A DNA stretch of 64,000 nt from Bradyrhizobium archetypum (GTDB taxonomy: Bacteria > Pseudomonadota > Alphaproteobacteria > Rhizobiales > Xanthobacteraceae): assembly GCF_013114835.1 (NCBI RefSeq), contig NZ_JAAVLW010000003.1, positions 682,001 through 746,000 of the forward strand, in the 5' to 3' direction. Made by a program: the position numbers and the translations under genes. Shown here one piece after another: positions 54,587 through 63,197 of the stretch (positions are counted from its first letter, which is position 1; each line of letters begins with the position of its first letter). Under the pieces are notes generated by a model, which saw only the letters and a program-made list of their open reading frames with translations, was not told the origin of the DNA and did no database searches.

Positions 54587-56233
54587 CTACGCCGGCCCGC
54601 TCGGAATATCGGAAAACCGCGTCAGCCACGCCACCGGGCCGATGCTGGCGGCGACGATCAATAGCGCTGCCAGCGCACCTTCCTCGAAACTGCCGCGGCT
54701 GGCGTACTGGTAGATCGAGGTCGCCAGCGTTTCGACATTGAGCGGTCGCAGCAGCAGCGTTGCCGGCAATTCTTTCAGGCAATCCACGAACACGACAATC
54801 GCCGCCCCCAGCATCGCGGGGCGCAAGAGCGGCAGATGGATCAGCCGCATCGTCGTGGTCTGGCCGGCGCCGACGGCGCGCGCGCTGTCGTCGTAGTCGC
54901 GCGGAATGCGCTCGAATCCCGCCTTGATAAAGCCGGTCGGCACCGCCAGAAACCGGATCACATAGGCGATCACCACGGCAGCACCCGAGCCGATCACGAT
55001 CAGTCCCGGCGGCGATCGTCCGAGCCATTCGGCGAGCGTGTTCAGCGCATTGTCGATCGCGAGCACCGGCGCGAGCAGCCCGAGCGCCAGCACCAGCCCG
55101 GGCAGGGTGTAGCCGGTCTGCGCGATGTTCATTGCCATGAAGCGCAGCGCATTCGGCCGCCAGCGCCAGGCGAGGATCGTTGCAAAGCCAAGCAGGAGCG
55201 CGGTCAGGGTGGCCAGGCTGGCAAAGGCTACCGAGTTGAAGGCGTCGCGCCACAACGCGGTGTCTAAATTGGCAAACAGCCCGCGCCTGAAGCTCTGATG
55301 CGCGAGATAGAGCAGCGGCACCAGAAATCCGAGACAGACCGGCAGCAGGCAGGCGGCGAAGGCGCATCCGCCCTTGATCCCGGAGAGCTTTGTCCGTTGC
55401 GTCAACCGCGGGCTTTCGGCGGAAAACTCCGTCGTGACATTGCGGCGGCCGTAACGCTCGATCGCGATCAGTCCGGCCACGATTGCCAGCATGAAGCAGG
55501 ATAGCTGGGCGGCACCGGCGAGGCTACCGCGGTTGAGCCAGGTCGTGAATACCGACACCGTGAGCGTGCGGACGCCGAGATATTCGCTGGCGCCGATGTC
55601 GTTCAGCGTTTCCAGCGACACCAGCGCGACGCCGACCGCCAGCGCCGGCCGCGCCATCGGCAGCGAAATGCGCCAGAAGGTGGTCCAGCGGCCGGCGCCG
55701 AGCGTCTTGGCGGCTTCGGCGAATTCGGCACTCTGCAGCTGAAACATCGGCCGTGCCGACAAATAGACGTAGGGGTAGAGTACCAGCGCGATCACGAAGA
55801 CGGCGCCAGGCAGGGAGCGCAGGATGGGAAGCGCCCGCACAGCGTCCTGCATCGGAAGCCACAGCGCCAGCGTCCGATGGATCAGGCCCAGCGGCTCAAA
55901 CAGGTCGACATAAACGTAGGCCGCAAGATAGGTTGGAATGGCCAGTGGTAGCGGCACCAGCCACAGCAGAATCCCGCGCCCGCGAAATTCATGCAGCGAG
56001 ATCAGCCACGCGGTGCCGGTGCCCATCGCAAGCGACAAGGCGCCGACGCCGGCGAGGAGCAGCGCGGTGTCGAGAACGGTTGCCGGCAGCACGTAGTCGA
56101 TCAGATGCCGCCAGACGTCAGGCGCGGGCTGCAGCGCGAGTGCGATGATAGAGATGACGGGGGCGGCAACAAGAATGGCGGTCGCAATCGCAATCGCTGC
56201 GGCGATGCGCCCGGCGTGGGTGGTCCGGTTCAC
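54587..56233 (-). CDS. fbpB: Ferric iron ABC transporter permease (FbpB-like, fused two-domain)
   Basis: A 548-residue permease with about twelve membrane helices: two tandem permease units each with an EAA loop (AEAAKTLGAGRWTTFWRISLP in the first half, DDSARAVGAGQTTTMRLIHLP in the second). This fused form is typical of FbpB/SfuB ferric importers. The start is GTG 56233. The gene follows fbpA after a hairpin-bearing gap. No ATPase gene (fbpC) follows; it must be supplied from elsewhere. Confidence 0.92.
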   Translation of the reverse strand: MNRTTHAGRIAAAIAIATAILVAAPVISIIALALQPAPDVWRHLIDYVLPATVLDTALLLAGVGALSLAMGTGTAWLISLHEFRGRGILLWLVPLPLAIPTYLAAYVYVDLFEPLGLIHRTLALWLPMQDAVRALPILRSLPGAVFVIALVLYPYVYLSARPMFQLQSAEFAEAAKTLGAGRWTTFWRISLPMARPALAVGVALVSLETLNDIGASEYLGVRTLTVSVFTTWLNRGSLAGAAQLSCFMLAIVAGLIAIERYGRRNVTTEFSAESPRLTQRTKLSGIKGGCAFAACLLPVCLGFLVPLLYLAHQSFRRGLFANLDTALWRDAFNSVAFASLATLTALLLGFATILAWRWRPNALRFMAMNIAQTGYTLPGLVLALGLLAPVLAIDNALNTLAEWLGRSPPGLIVIGSGAAVVIAYVIRFLAVPTGFIKAGFERIPRDYDDSARAVGAGQTTTMRLIHLPLLRPAMLGAAIVVFVDCLKELPATLLLRPLNVETLATSIYQYASRGSFEEGALAALLIVAASIGPVAWLTRFSDIPSGPA

Positions 56234-56272
56234 GCCAGATCACTGAGGCATGAACCCGCAAGGCTATGCAGC

Positions 56273-56307
56273 ATTATGCCCTCTCCCAGGGAGGGAGAGG
56301 GCATAAT
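56273..56307. repeat. Hairpin between fbpA and fbpB
   Basis: Perfect 15-bp arms ATTATGCCCTCTCCC and GGGAGAGGGCATAAT around a 5-base loop (AGGGA). It lies 30 bases after the fbpA stop and 40 bases before the fbpB start on the minus strand. It has no U-tract, so it is more likely to block 3' exonucleases and raise the binding protein to permease ratio than to terminate. Confidence 0.85.
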
Positions 56308-56336
56308 GGCGGGAATGCTATCGCGATTTGATGCGA

Positions 56337-57362
56337 TCAATTATCGAAACCGACCTTGTCGACCAACGTCGCGGCGGCCTTGCGATTCGCGGCGATTTTG
56401 GCGATCGGCAGCGGATCGGCGGTGAGCTTGCCGTAGCCTGCAATGGTCGGATTGACGGCGACGCCGGCGCGAACCGGGTACTCGTAGTTGGAATCGGCGT
56501 AGATCTGCTGCGCCTTTTCGCCGACCAGCCACTCGATCAGCTTGACGGCATTGGCCTTGTTCGGCGCATGCTTCGCCAGCAGCACGCCCGAGAGATTGAC
56601 GTGGGTGCCGCCGCCCTCGAACGTCGGCAGGATCACCTTGGTGGCTTCCGCCCACGGCTTCTTCTCGGGATCGTTGTTCATCATCAGCGCCCAGTAATAG
56701 GTGTTGCCGATGCCGATGTCGCACTTGCCGGCCGCAACATCGCGCGCGGCTTCGCGGTCGCCGCCCGAGGGCTTCTGCGCCAGATTGGCCTTCACGCCCT
56801 TCAGCCATTCCTCGGCCTTGGCCTCGCCGTACTTGGCGGTGTAGGCCGCGAACAGCCCGTTATTGTAGATGTGCTGGCCGGAACGGATGCAAATCTTGCC
56901 CTTCCACTTGGGATCGGCGAGCTCCTCATAGGTGATCTTGTCCTGCTTGACGCGATCCTTCGAGGCGTAGATCACCCGCGCGCGCATCGAGATGCCGGCC
57001 CAGTGTCCATCAGGATCGCGGTACTGTGCCGGCACGATTTCGTCGATCACCACCGACTTGATCGGCTGGGTGACGCCGGCCTGCACGGCCTCATCGATAC
57101 GGCCGATGTCGACCGTCAGCAGCACGTCGGCAGGGCTGTTGGCGCCTTCCGCCTTCATCCGCTGCTCGAGCCCCGAGCTTGCGGAGACCACGTTGACCTT
57201 GATGCCGGTGTCCTTGGTGAAGGCGTCGAACAGCGGCTGGATCAGCTTGGTCTCGCGATAGGTGTAGACGTTGACCTCGCCGTCGGCGGCCGCCGGCGAG
57301 GCTCCGAACGCGGTGAAACAAAGCAACGCTGCGGTTGCTGCGGTAGCGCGAAATTTCATCAT
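56337..57362 (-). CDS. fbpA: Ferric iron ABC transporter substrate-binding protein
   Basis: A 341-residue periplasmic protein with a signal peptide (TAATAALLCFTAFGASPAAA) and the FbpA fold: GEVNVYTYRETKLIQPLFDA at the mature start. The Fe(III)-binding tyrosine pair is in IGNTYYWALMM, and ITYEELADPKWKGK and YPVRAGVAVNP are also typical. It binds ferric ion for delivery to the FbpB permease. The second ATG (57359) could be used instead. Iron-control-like motifs lie 92-132 bases upstream of the start. Confidence 0.93.
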   Translation of the reverse strand: MMKFRATAATAALLCFTAFGASPAAADGEVNVYTYRETKLIQPLFDAFTKDTGIKVNVVSASSGLEQRMKAEGANSPADVLLTVDIGRIDEAVQAGVTQPIKSVVIDEIVPAQYRDPDGHWAGISMRARVIYASKDRVKQDKITYEELADPKWKGKICIRSGQHIYNNGLFAAYTAKYGEAKAEEWLKGVKANLAQKPSGGDREAARDVAAGKCDIGIGNTYYWALMMNNDPEKKPWAEATKVILPTFEGGGTHVNLSGVLLAKHAPNKANAVKLIEWLVGEKAQQIYADSNYEYPVRAGVAVNPTIAGYGKLTADPLPIAKIAANRKAAATLVDKVGFDN

Positions 57363-57453
57363 GAAAGCTGCCCGACAAAAGTGGTGGAGATGCCGGTCTC
57401 AGTAGCGCAGCGGCTGTCGTGCCGTCAGCGACTGGATGTCGCGAATGCCTCGA

Positions 57454-57494
57454 TTTAGAGCGATTCCAGCGAATCAATTTAGAGCGATTCCAAA
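57454..57494 (-). promoter_or_regulatory. Tandem iron-control-element-like motifs upstream of fbpA
   Basis: TTTAGAGCGATTCCAAA (57478-57494) matches the 17-base Irr/ICE consensus TTTAGAA-N3-TTCTAAA at all but two of 14 defined positions. The same 15 bases (TTTAGAGCGATTCCA) recur at 57454-57468, 24 bases away, with a poorer second half. Both lie between fbpA and the next gene on the same strand and should be near its promoter. The match is by eye and these short sequences may also be dispersed in such genomes. Confidence 0.5.
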
Positions 57495-57564
57495 GAAGAT
57501 GACGGCTTGCGCCCCCTCTGCAGTGCAGAGACGGGATTGGCCGGAGCTTGTGACCTGCCGGCGG

Positions 57565-58521
57565 TCAATAGGTAAGGTCGAAATTTACCGCGGCTGTGTT
57601 GCCGCCGCTGATGATGACGGCGACCCGCTCGCCCGCAACGGGCTTGTAGGCGCCTGACAGGATTGCAGAGAACGCCGCGGCGCCACCGGGTTCTGCAACG
57701 ATGCGCAAGGCGCGCCAAAGCGCTGCCTGTGCGTCGGCGATTGCGGCGTCGGAGACCAGCACGGTCTGTCGCGCGTATTTCTGTACGATCGGAAAGACCT
57801 GTTCGCCGACGCGCCGCGGCGCAAGTGAATCCGCCGCGAGACCGCCCGCTTCGGCATCGACCGGATGGCCGGCCTCGAATGCTCTGGTCAGTGTCGGTGA
57901 TGCAAGCGGTTCGACGCCGACCACCTTGATGCGGCCGGCATACCAGGCCGCGATGCCCGCGATCAATCCGCCGCCACCGACCGATACCAGCAGCGTGTCG
58001 ATATCCGGTGCCTGCTCCGAGAGCTCAAGGCCGATCGTTCCCTGTCCCGTGATGGTTTCCTTCTGGTCGAAGGCCGGCACCGGCAATGCGCCGGTCTGTT
58101 GCGCCCATGTTTCGCTGGCCGCGAGCGCATCGGCATAGCGGTCGCCCTCGATCGCGAGGTCGGCGCCATAGTCCCGGATGCGCTGTACCTTTGCCGGCGA
58201 AGAGACGCTTGGGATGAAGATCTTGGCCGGCTTTCCGAGCTTCATCGCGGCATAGGCGACCGCCGCGCCATGGTTGCCGCCGGAAGCCGCGACCACGCCG
58301 GCCTGCGGCACGGCGCGGGTCAACAGATTGGCGAAAGCGCCGCGCGCCTTGAATGAGCCGGAGTGCTGCAGAAGCTCGAGCTTGAGTGTCAGCGTGTGGC
58401 CGGCAAGGCCGAACTCGGCGCCATCGACCTCGACGACCGGCGTCCGCCGGATAAAGGGGCGGATGAGCCGTTCACATGTTGCGATCGTTTCCGAGGTCAC
58501 GGCATTTGCCGGCGCGTCCAT
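57565..58521 (-). CDS. PLP-dependent serine/threonine dehydratase-like protein
   Basis: A 318-residue fold-type II PLP enzyme. The Schiff-base lysine is in HSGSFKARGAF (about residue 60), the phosphate-binding loop is VGGGGLIAGIAA and another conserved loop is ASGGNHGAAVAYAA. It would deaminate serine or threonine, or racemise them; family membership alone does not decide. The ATG at 58521 has AAGGAG 7 bases upstream, so an upstream TTG was rejected. It is divergent from an ArsR gene. Confidence 0.88.
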   Translation of the reverse strand: MDAPANAVTSETIATCERLIRPFIRRTPVVEVDGAEFGLAGHTLTLKLELLQHSGSFKARGAFANLLTRAVPQAGVVAASGGNHGAAVAYAAMKLGKPAKIFIPSVSSPAKVQRIRDYGADLAIEGDRYADALAASETWAQQTGALPVPAFDQKETITGQGTIGLELSEQAPDIDTLLVSVGGGGLIAGIAAWYAGRIKVVGVEPLASPTLTRAFEAGHPVDAEAGGLAADSLAPRRVGEQVFPIVQKYARQTVLVSDAAIADAQAALWRALRIVAEPGGAAAFSAILSGAYKPVAGERVAVIISGGNTAAVNFDLTY

Positions 58522-58546
58522 CACGGCACTCCTTGGATTTGACAAT

Positions 58547-58566
58547 AATTAGTCATTTAGCTAATT
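58547..58566. promoter_or_regulatory. Candidate ArsR operator in the divergent promoter region
   Basis: AATTAG (58547-58552) and CTAATT (58561-58566) are inverted 6-bp arms around TCATTTAG. The 51-bp region between the two divergent starts contains little else. The A+T-rich dyad resembles ArsR/SmtB operators, which are imperfect 12-2-12 type repeats. Autoregulation and control of the dehydratase are inferred. Confidence 0.42.
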
Positions 58567-58572
58567 AGCAAT

Positions 58573-58890
58573 ATGACCTCTATGGACGACGACGTCGAGT
58601 CTGCATTTCGCGCGCTGGCCAGCGATCGGCGGCTCCTGATCCTGGAGTGGCTGAAGCGCCCGCGGGCGCATTTTCGCGAGCAGGTCGATGGCGATCTCGT
58701 TAAGGACGGGGTGTGCGGGGTGCTGATTGCGGAAAAGCTCGGCGTCAGCCAGCCCACGGTGAGCGAGCATCTGAAGATATTGTCACAGGCGGGCCTGGTG
58801 AGCGCCAAGCGCGTTAAGCAATGGACGTTCTACAGGCGCGACGAAGCGCGCATCGCCAAGCTGAAGGCCGCCATGCTCGAAAAGATCTGA
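58573..58890 (+). CDS. ArsR family transcriptional regulator
   Basis: A 105-residue winged-helix protein: FRALASDRRLLILEWLKRPR at the start, recognition helix GVSQPTVSEHLKILSQAGLV and the wing KRVKQWTFYRRDEARI. The family's metal-binding cysteines (ELCVCDL-type) are absent; one Cys (GVCGVLIAEKL) occupies a similar place, so the inducer is probably not a metal. It should repress its own gene and perhaps the divergent dehydratase gene. ATG 58573 or 58582 may be the start. Confidence 0.88.
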   Translation: MTSMDDDVESAFRALASDRRLLILEWLKRPRAHFREQVDGDLVKDGVCGVLIAEKLGVSQPTVSEHLKILSQAGLVSAKRVKQWTFYRRDEARIAKLKAAMLEKI

Positions 58891-59022
58891 CGCTCGGTTT
58901 TCATCGCGCTATCAGGTTGCGGCCGCCGAATTCCGTGCCGACAATTTGAGCAACAAACCTCACTTATCCGTTCGACCTCGGCATTGTCAGTGCCTAGTCT
59001 TGGCAAAACGGAGATGATGCGA

Positions 59023-59508
59023 ATGCGCGCGGTCCTGGATTATTGTACCGGAGGAACGGAGCGAGAGGTGGCGGCCGGCATGCTCGTCCTTCATGAGGGC
59101 AGCAAGACCGGACATTTGTTCGTCCTGCTCGAGGGGCGGCTGGAAGTCATCAAGGGCGATAGCGTCGTTGCGGTCCTCAACGAACCCGGCGCGATGCTCG
59201 GTGAGATGTCGGTGCTGCTCGACCAGCCCCATACCGCCACAGTGCGTGCCGCTTCCGACTCTGTGATCTACGAGTTCGACGATGCCGCGGCATTCCTGCG
59301 TGACCAGCCCGCGGTGGCGCTATTGATTGCGCGGCTACTGGCACAGCGCCTCAATGTCGCGACCACCTATCTCGCCGACCTCATGCATCAATATGGCGAT
59401 CACGGTAACCATCTCTCGATGGTCGGCGAGCTCCTGCAGAGCATGATCAACCTGCCGCCGACGCAGGTCTCGCCAGGCTCGGATCGGCAATCCGACTCCA
59501 GACTCTAG
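59023..59508 (+). CDS. Stand-alone cyclic-nucleotide-binding protein
   Basis: A 161-residue protein with one Crp-type cNMP-binding beta-roll (LVLHEGSKTGHLFVLLEGRL, then EPGAMLGEMSVLLDQPHTATVRA) and a C-helix with LMHQYGDHGNHLSMVG. The phosphate-binding GEMSVLLDQPHTATVRA-type cassette is complete, so it should bind cAMP or cGMP. There is no DNA-binding domain. ATG 59023 has GGAG 9 bases upstream; earlier ATGs at 59014 and 59017 are too close. It converges with the large cyclase gene after 21 bases. Confidence 0.87.
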   Translation: MRAVLDYCTGGTEREVAAGMLVLHEGSKTGHLFVLLEGRLEVIKGDSVVAVLNEPGAMLGEMSVLLDQPHTATVRAASDSVIYEFDDAAAFLRDQPAVALLIARLLAQRLNVATTYLADLMHQYGDHGNHLSMVGELLQSMINLPPTQVSPGSDRQSDSRL

Positions 59509-59529
59509 ATGCATTGGTGAAAGCAACGG

Positions 59530-62500
59530 CTAGCGGCTTTTCCTGAACAGTCTCATCGCTTGCTCGATCTCGGGGAGGTCTTGCCCCGTATCGAGATCGA
59601 CCAGGGCTTGCGCGAGCGCCTCAAATCCAGCCGCTTCTTGGCCGTTGTTGATGCAAAGATGCGCCAGTGCAATTGCGCCACGCAATTCGAAAGCTTTCGT
59701 CTGCTGGCTTCGGGCTATCTCGAGCGCCCTCTTAAAGGCACCTTCGGCCCCGCTGATGTCGGTCGGATCGCGGCGCAAGAGCAGCTCCCCCTGAACCCGG
59801 TGCAGTTCGGCATCGAGCCAATGCTGACCAGACTGTTCCGTCACGGCGATCAATTTGCGCAGTATCTCCAGCCCGGTGTCCGTTTGTCCTGCCGCCGCAT
59901 TCGCCACGGCAAGCTGCATTCCCCAAAAAGGTTCGCAAAGGTAACAGTCGTTTTCGTGCAGCAAGGTCCAGCCTCGACGCATTTCCGCAAGCCCGGCCTC
60001 CCGGTCGCCGGCGCGCCACTTTGCAAGGCCGGTTAGGTATGTGCCTGCGGCGACGTACAACGGCATCGTATGGTCACGGGCGAGCGCGAGCGCAAGGATT
60101 GTCTCTGTCTGCTGTAACGGCCCGCCGCACAGTCCATCGAAAACCGCCTTATGGACGAGCGCATTGGCTTGCGAGAGCGCTCGCTTTTCTCCCGAGGAAC
60201 GCACCGCCTCTGCCGCGAGTCGGCGAGCGCGATCGACCTGCCCGATCGGCCAAAGCACCAGCGCAAGAAATCTCATGATGACGAACGGCAGGTCCAGCGT
60301 CGAAGCCCTGAAGGTCTCAAGATTCGGCTCGGCACCATAGGCCGCGAGCGCCTGCTCAAGGTGTGTTCTCGCGTTCACATAGTCGCCGCCGAACCAGCAG
60401 GTTGCCCCGTTTGTCCAATGCGCGACAACTGCGGCTACCGGCGAGTCCGGCCGCCTGTTAGCGGCGCTCATGGTTGCATCCGCCAATTCCCACATCGGCG
60501 CGATCTCGCCATGCGTCAGGCAGGCATTGAACAATCCCGAATAGATCGGCGCCAGTTCAATCGGATCATTGATATCAGCCGCGAATTGCCGAGCGCGCGT
60601 CCATGCGGCGACGGTTTGGGGGGCGCTGTGCCCAAGGTTGCCCCGCAGCGCGCGGCTGTAGGTGATTTGAAGATGAAGCCGGTTCATGGTTCGGCCCGGG
60701 TCGTCCGGCAGCGCGTCGGCAATCGCAACCGCCTTGCCGAGATGCGCGATTGCCTCGGTATAGGCGGAACGCTTGAGTGCCTGCTGGCCTGCCTTGTGCC
60801 ACCAATCGAGGGCAACCCCGTCGAGTCCCGCTTCGGTGAAGTGATAGGCCACTACTTCCGGCTCGGTCTCGGCGATGGACGGAAACTGGTTGCGCAGCAC
60901 ATCGCCAATATGCCTGTGCAGCAGTTGCCGGCGGCTCTTGAGCAGGCTCTCATGAGCCGCCTCCTGGACGAGCGCATGCTTGAAGCTGTAGCTCGCTTCC
61001 GGCGGCGTCCCACGGCGCAAGAGCAGTTCGGCCTCTTCCAACTGCCTCAGCGCGGCGTTCAGCGTCAGATCATCGCGCCCCGCCACACATCGCAGCAGCG
61101 TGTATGAGAAGTCGCGGCCAATGGCGGCGCCTATCTGTGCAACTTCCTTGACCGGCGCCAGCCGGTCAAGGCGCGCCATAAGCGAGTCCTGAAGCGTCGC
61201 GGGGATGGCGAGCGGCGGTAGCGGACGATCCAGGCGAAAGCGCCCGGCATCTTCCACCAGCAGTCCGGATTCCAGTATCGTCTTGGTCAGTTCCTCGACA
61301 AACAGCGGGATGCCATCCGTCCTGTCGATGATCTGCGTCATCATTTCGCCTGGCAGCCGACGACCGACGGTCACCTGCTCGACCAGAGCGCGCGCGTCTT
61401 CTCGGTCAAGCCTATCGAGCCGCAGCAGGCTGACATTGGCGAGACCTGCCCAAGGCGGTTCGAACTCGGGCCGGAAAGTCATGAGCGCGAGGATCGGCAA
61501 GCCTCTGATCCGGTCGACGGCGAGATCAAACAGCTCAAGTGTCGTGGCGTCGGCCCAATGCATATCCTCGCAGACAATCAGCACAGGCTGCTGCCGGGCC
61601 AGACCTTCGAGCTGATCGAGCAGGGCGGCGAACGTCTGCCGCCGCTGCTGCACCGGGTTCAAGCCGAGCGGCGGATAGCGCTCGCCCGTTGCGATGGAAA
61701 GAAGTGCTGCGATCAGCGGCGCTGCGTTGGCCACCTGCTGCGTTCCAAGGGCAAGCATTGCCTCAAGCTTGTCGAGCTTTTGCTCTGATGTGTCCTGTGA
61801 CCTGATACCGGCGCCACGCTCGAGTTGAGCGATAAAGGGATGAAGCGCACTGTTGATGTGGTAAGGCGAGCATTGATACCGCACCCGGCAGTGTGCCCCC
61901 AACGCAGGATTCTCGCAGAGCATTGCGACGAGGCGCGATTTGCCGATTCCCGCCTCGCCGGAAATCAATATCACCTGGCCTTGACCCTGCCACGCCAGCC
62001 GCTGGCGCGAGAGCCCGAATTCGATTTCTGGCTTGCGGCCGACAAAGCCCAGCGAGCGCGCCGTGCGCACCGCCTCGAAGCGGCTCTCCGACGCCGCCCA
62101 ACCTTCTACCGCCCAGACCGCGATGGGCTCGGAGATGCCCTTGACCTGGCGCAGGCCGAGACTGCGGAAAGTGAACAAATCGCCAAGCAGTTCGCGCGTT
62201 GAAGCCGCAACGATGACCGCCCCCGGCTCGGCCAGGCCCTGGAGCCGGGCGGCGATGTTCGGTGTATCGCCGACCATCGCCTGCTGCTCCAACGCGCCTC
62301 CGCTGATAAGGTCGCCCACCACGACAAGCCCGGTCGCGATCGCGATCCGCACCTCAACCCGTTCGGCGCATGTTTCGAGCGGCCTGATTGCGGCGATCAT
62401 GTCGAGCCCGGCTCGCACGGCACGCTCGGCGTCATCCTCGTGCGCGCGGGGATAACCAAAATAGGCGAGCACGCCGTCGCCGACAAACCTGGCGATGCTG

Positions 62501-62859
62501 CCGTCGTAAGTGGCGATAACCCTGGCGCAGGCGGTTCGATAGGCGCGGATTACCTCCCACATGTCCTCTGGATCAAGGCGGGCAGAGAGCTCGGTCGAGC
62601 CGACCAGATCGCAGAACATCACGGTGAGGTGGCGTCGCTCGGCATCACGCTGACGAGCCTGCTCGCCAACCAATTCAACTTGCTTGAGTTCGGCGATCGC
62701 CCGCAGCATCTTGCGGCGATGGCCGATCAGGACTCCGAGTCTGTCGAAGTCCTGATCCGTTAGCTCGGGAAGGACACCGATATCGATTCCGTTCTCAGCA
62801 AAACGCAACGCGTATTGTCCAAGCCCAAGCTTCTCGAGCCAGTCTGCAATCTGCTGCAT
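59530..62859 (-). CDS. SAM-domain class III cyclase fused to an AAA ATPase and TPR region
   Basis: A 1109-residue protein. Residues 1-66 are a SAM domain (MQQIADWLEKLGLGQYALRF). A class III cyclase follows (about 75-250) with metal-binding Asp84 (FCDLVGST) and Asp128 (RFVGDGVLAYFG). A P-loop ATPase domain of the STAND/AAA_16 type has Walker A GEAGIGKS (301-308) and Walker B VLIVCEDMHWAD. The C-terminal 450 residues are helical TPR-like repeats. This architecture is common in rhizobia. It would make cAMP under control of ATP and a bound partner. ATG 62859 begins the SAM domain. The neighbour at 59023 is a cNMP-binding protein. Confidence 0.92.
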   Translation of the reverse strand: MQQIADWLEKLGLGQYALRFAENGIDIGVLPELTDQDFDRLGVLIGHRRKMLRAIAELKQVELVGEQARQRDAERRHLTVMFCDLVGSTELSARLDPEDMWEVIRAYRTACARVIATYDGSIARFVGDGVLAYFGYPRAHEDDAERAVRAGLDMIAAIRPLETCAERVEVRIAIATGLVVVGDLISGGALEQQAMVGDTPNIAARLQGLAEPGAVIVAASTRELLGDLFTFRSLGLRQVKGISEPIAVWAVEGWAASESRFEAVRTARSLGFVGRKPEIEFGLSRQRLAWQGQGQVILISGEAGIGKSRLVAMLCENPALGAHCRVRYQCSPYHINSALHPFIAQLERGAGIRSQDTSEQKLDKLEAMLALGTQQVANAAPLIAALLSIATGERYPPLGLNPVQQRRQTFAALLDQLEGLARQQPVLIVCEDMHWADATTLELFDLAVDRIRGLPILALMTFRPEFEPPWAGLANVSLLRLDRLDREDARALVEQVTVGRRLPGEMMTQIIDRTDGIPLFVEELTKTILESGLLVEDAGRFRLDRPLPPLAIPATLQDSLMARLDRLAPVKEVAQIGAAIGRDFSYTLLRCVAGRDDLTLNAALRQLEEAELLLRRGTPPEASYSFKHALVQEAAHESLLKSRRQLLHRHIGDVLRNQFPSIAETEPEVVAYHFTEAGLDGVALDWWHKAGQQALKRSAYTEAIAHLGKAVAIADALPDDPGRTMNRLHLQITYSRALRGNLGHSAPQTVAAWTRARQFAADINDPIELAPIYSGLFNACLTHGEIAPMWELADATMSAANRRPDSPVAAVVAHWTNGATCWFGGDYVNARTHLEQALAAYGAEPNLETFRASTLDLPFVIMRFLALVLWPIGQVDRARRLAAEAVRSSGEKRALSQANALVHKAVFDGLCGGPLQQTETILALALARDHTMPLYVAAGTYLTGLAKWRAGDREAGLAEMRRGWTLLHENDCYLCEPFWGMQLAVANAAAGQTDTGLEILRKLIAVTEQSGQHWLDAELHRVQGELLLRRDPTDISGAEGAFKRALEIARSQQTKAFELRGAIALAHLCINNGQEAAGFEALAQALVDLDTGQDLPEIEQAMRLFRKSR

Positions 62860-63197
62860 TGGCTCCACCGAACTGTTGGCTGGCGGCTGGTCGGATTTTG
62901 AACCACTGTTATAAAAATGCCATTCAATATTTGCGGGATGCGGTATTGGGCTGCTGGGCTCATCAAAAATCACGCGCAGCAACCAGGCTGATATGATCGA
63001 CAACGCCGGCAAATTGAACGGGAGCCGGCGACAAAAATTCGCGCAGCATCTGCTTCAAAACCACGACAAGTCGTTGCACAACACGCGCCTTGCGCCACCA
63101 ACGTTCAGCGCGAACAATCTGACGCTTTCTGTGAGGACCCTGAGGAAATTGATGGCCGCCGTCGTGTAACCAGTCACACGGGCTTTTTTCGAACTTC
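62860..63197. other. 338-bp intergenic stretch, no gene called
   Basis: It lies between two minus-strand genes and should contain the promoter of the large cyclase gene. A 58-residue plus-strand frame (62992-63168) crosses it but has no ribosome site and no recognisable fold. I see no terminator with a U-tract and no clear operator. Confidence 0.45.

Noticed and set aside
57454..57494. Reading the TTTAGAGCGATTCCA copies as a simple duplication with no function
   Set aside because: Not fully rejected: the position and match to the ICE consensus favour regulation, but the same 15-mer could be a dispersed sequence, so confidence was kept moderate.
62992..63168. 58-residue plus-strand frame in the gap before the metallophosphoesterase gene
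   Set aside because: It has an ATG but no ribosome site, and the sequence shows no fold-like pattern; too little to call a gene.
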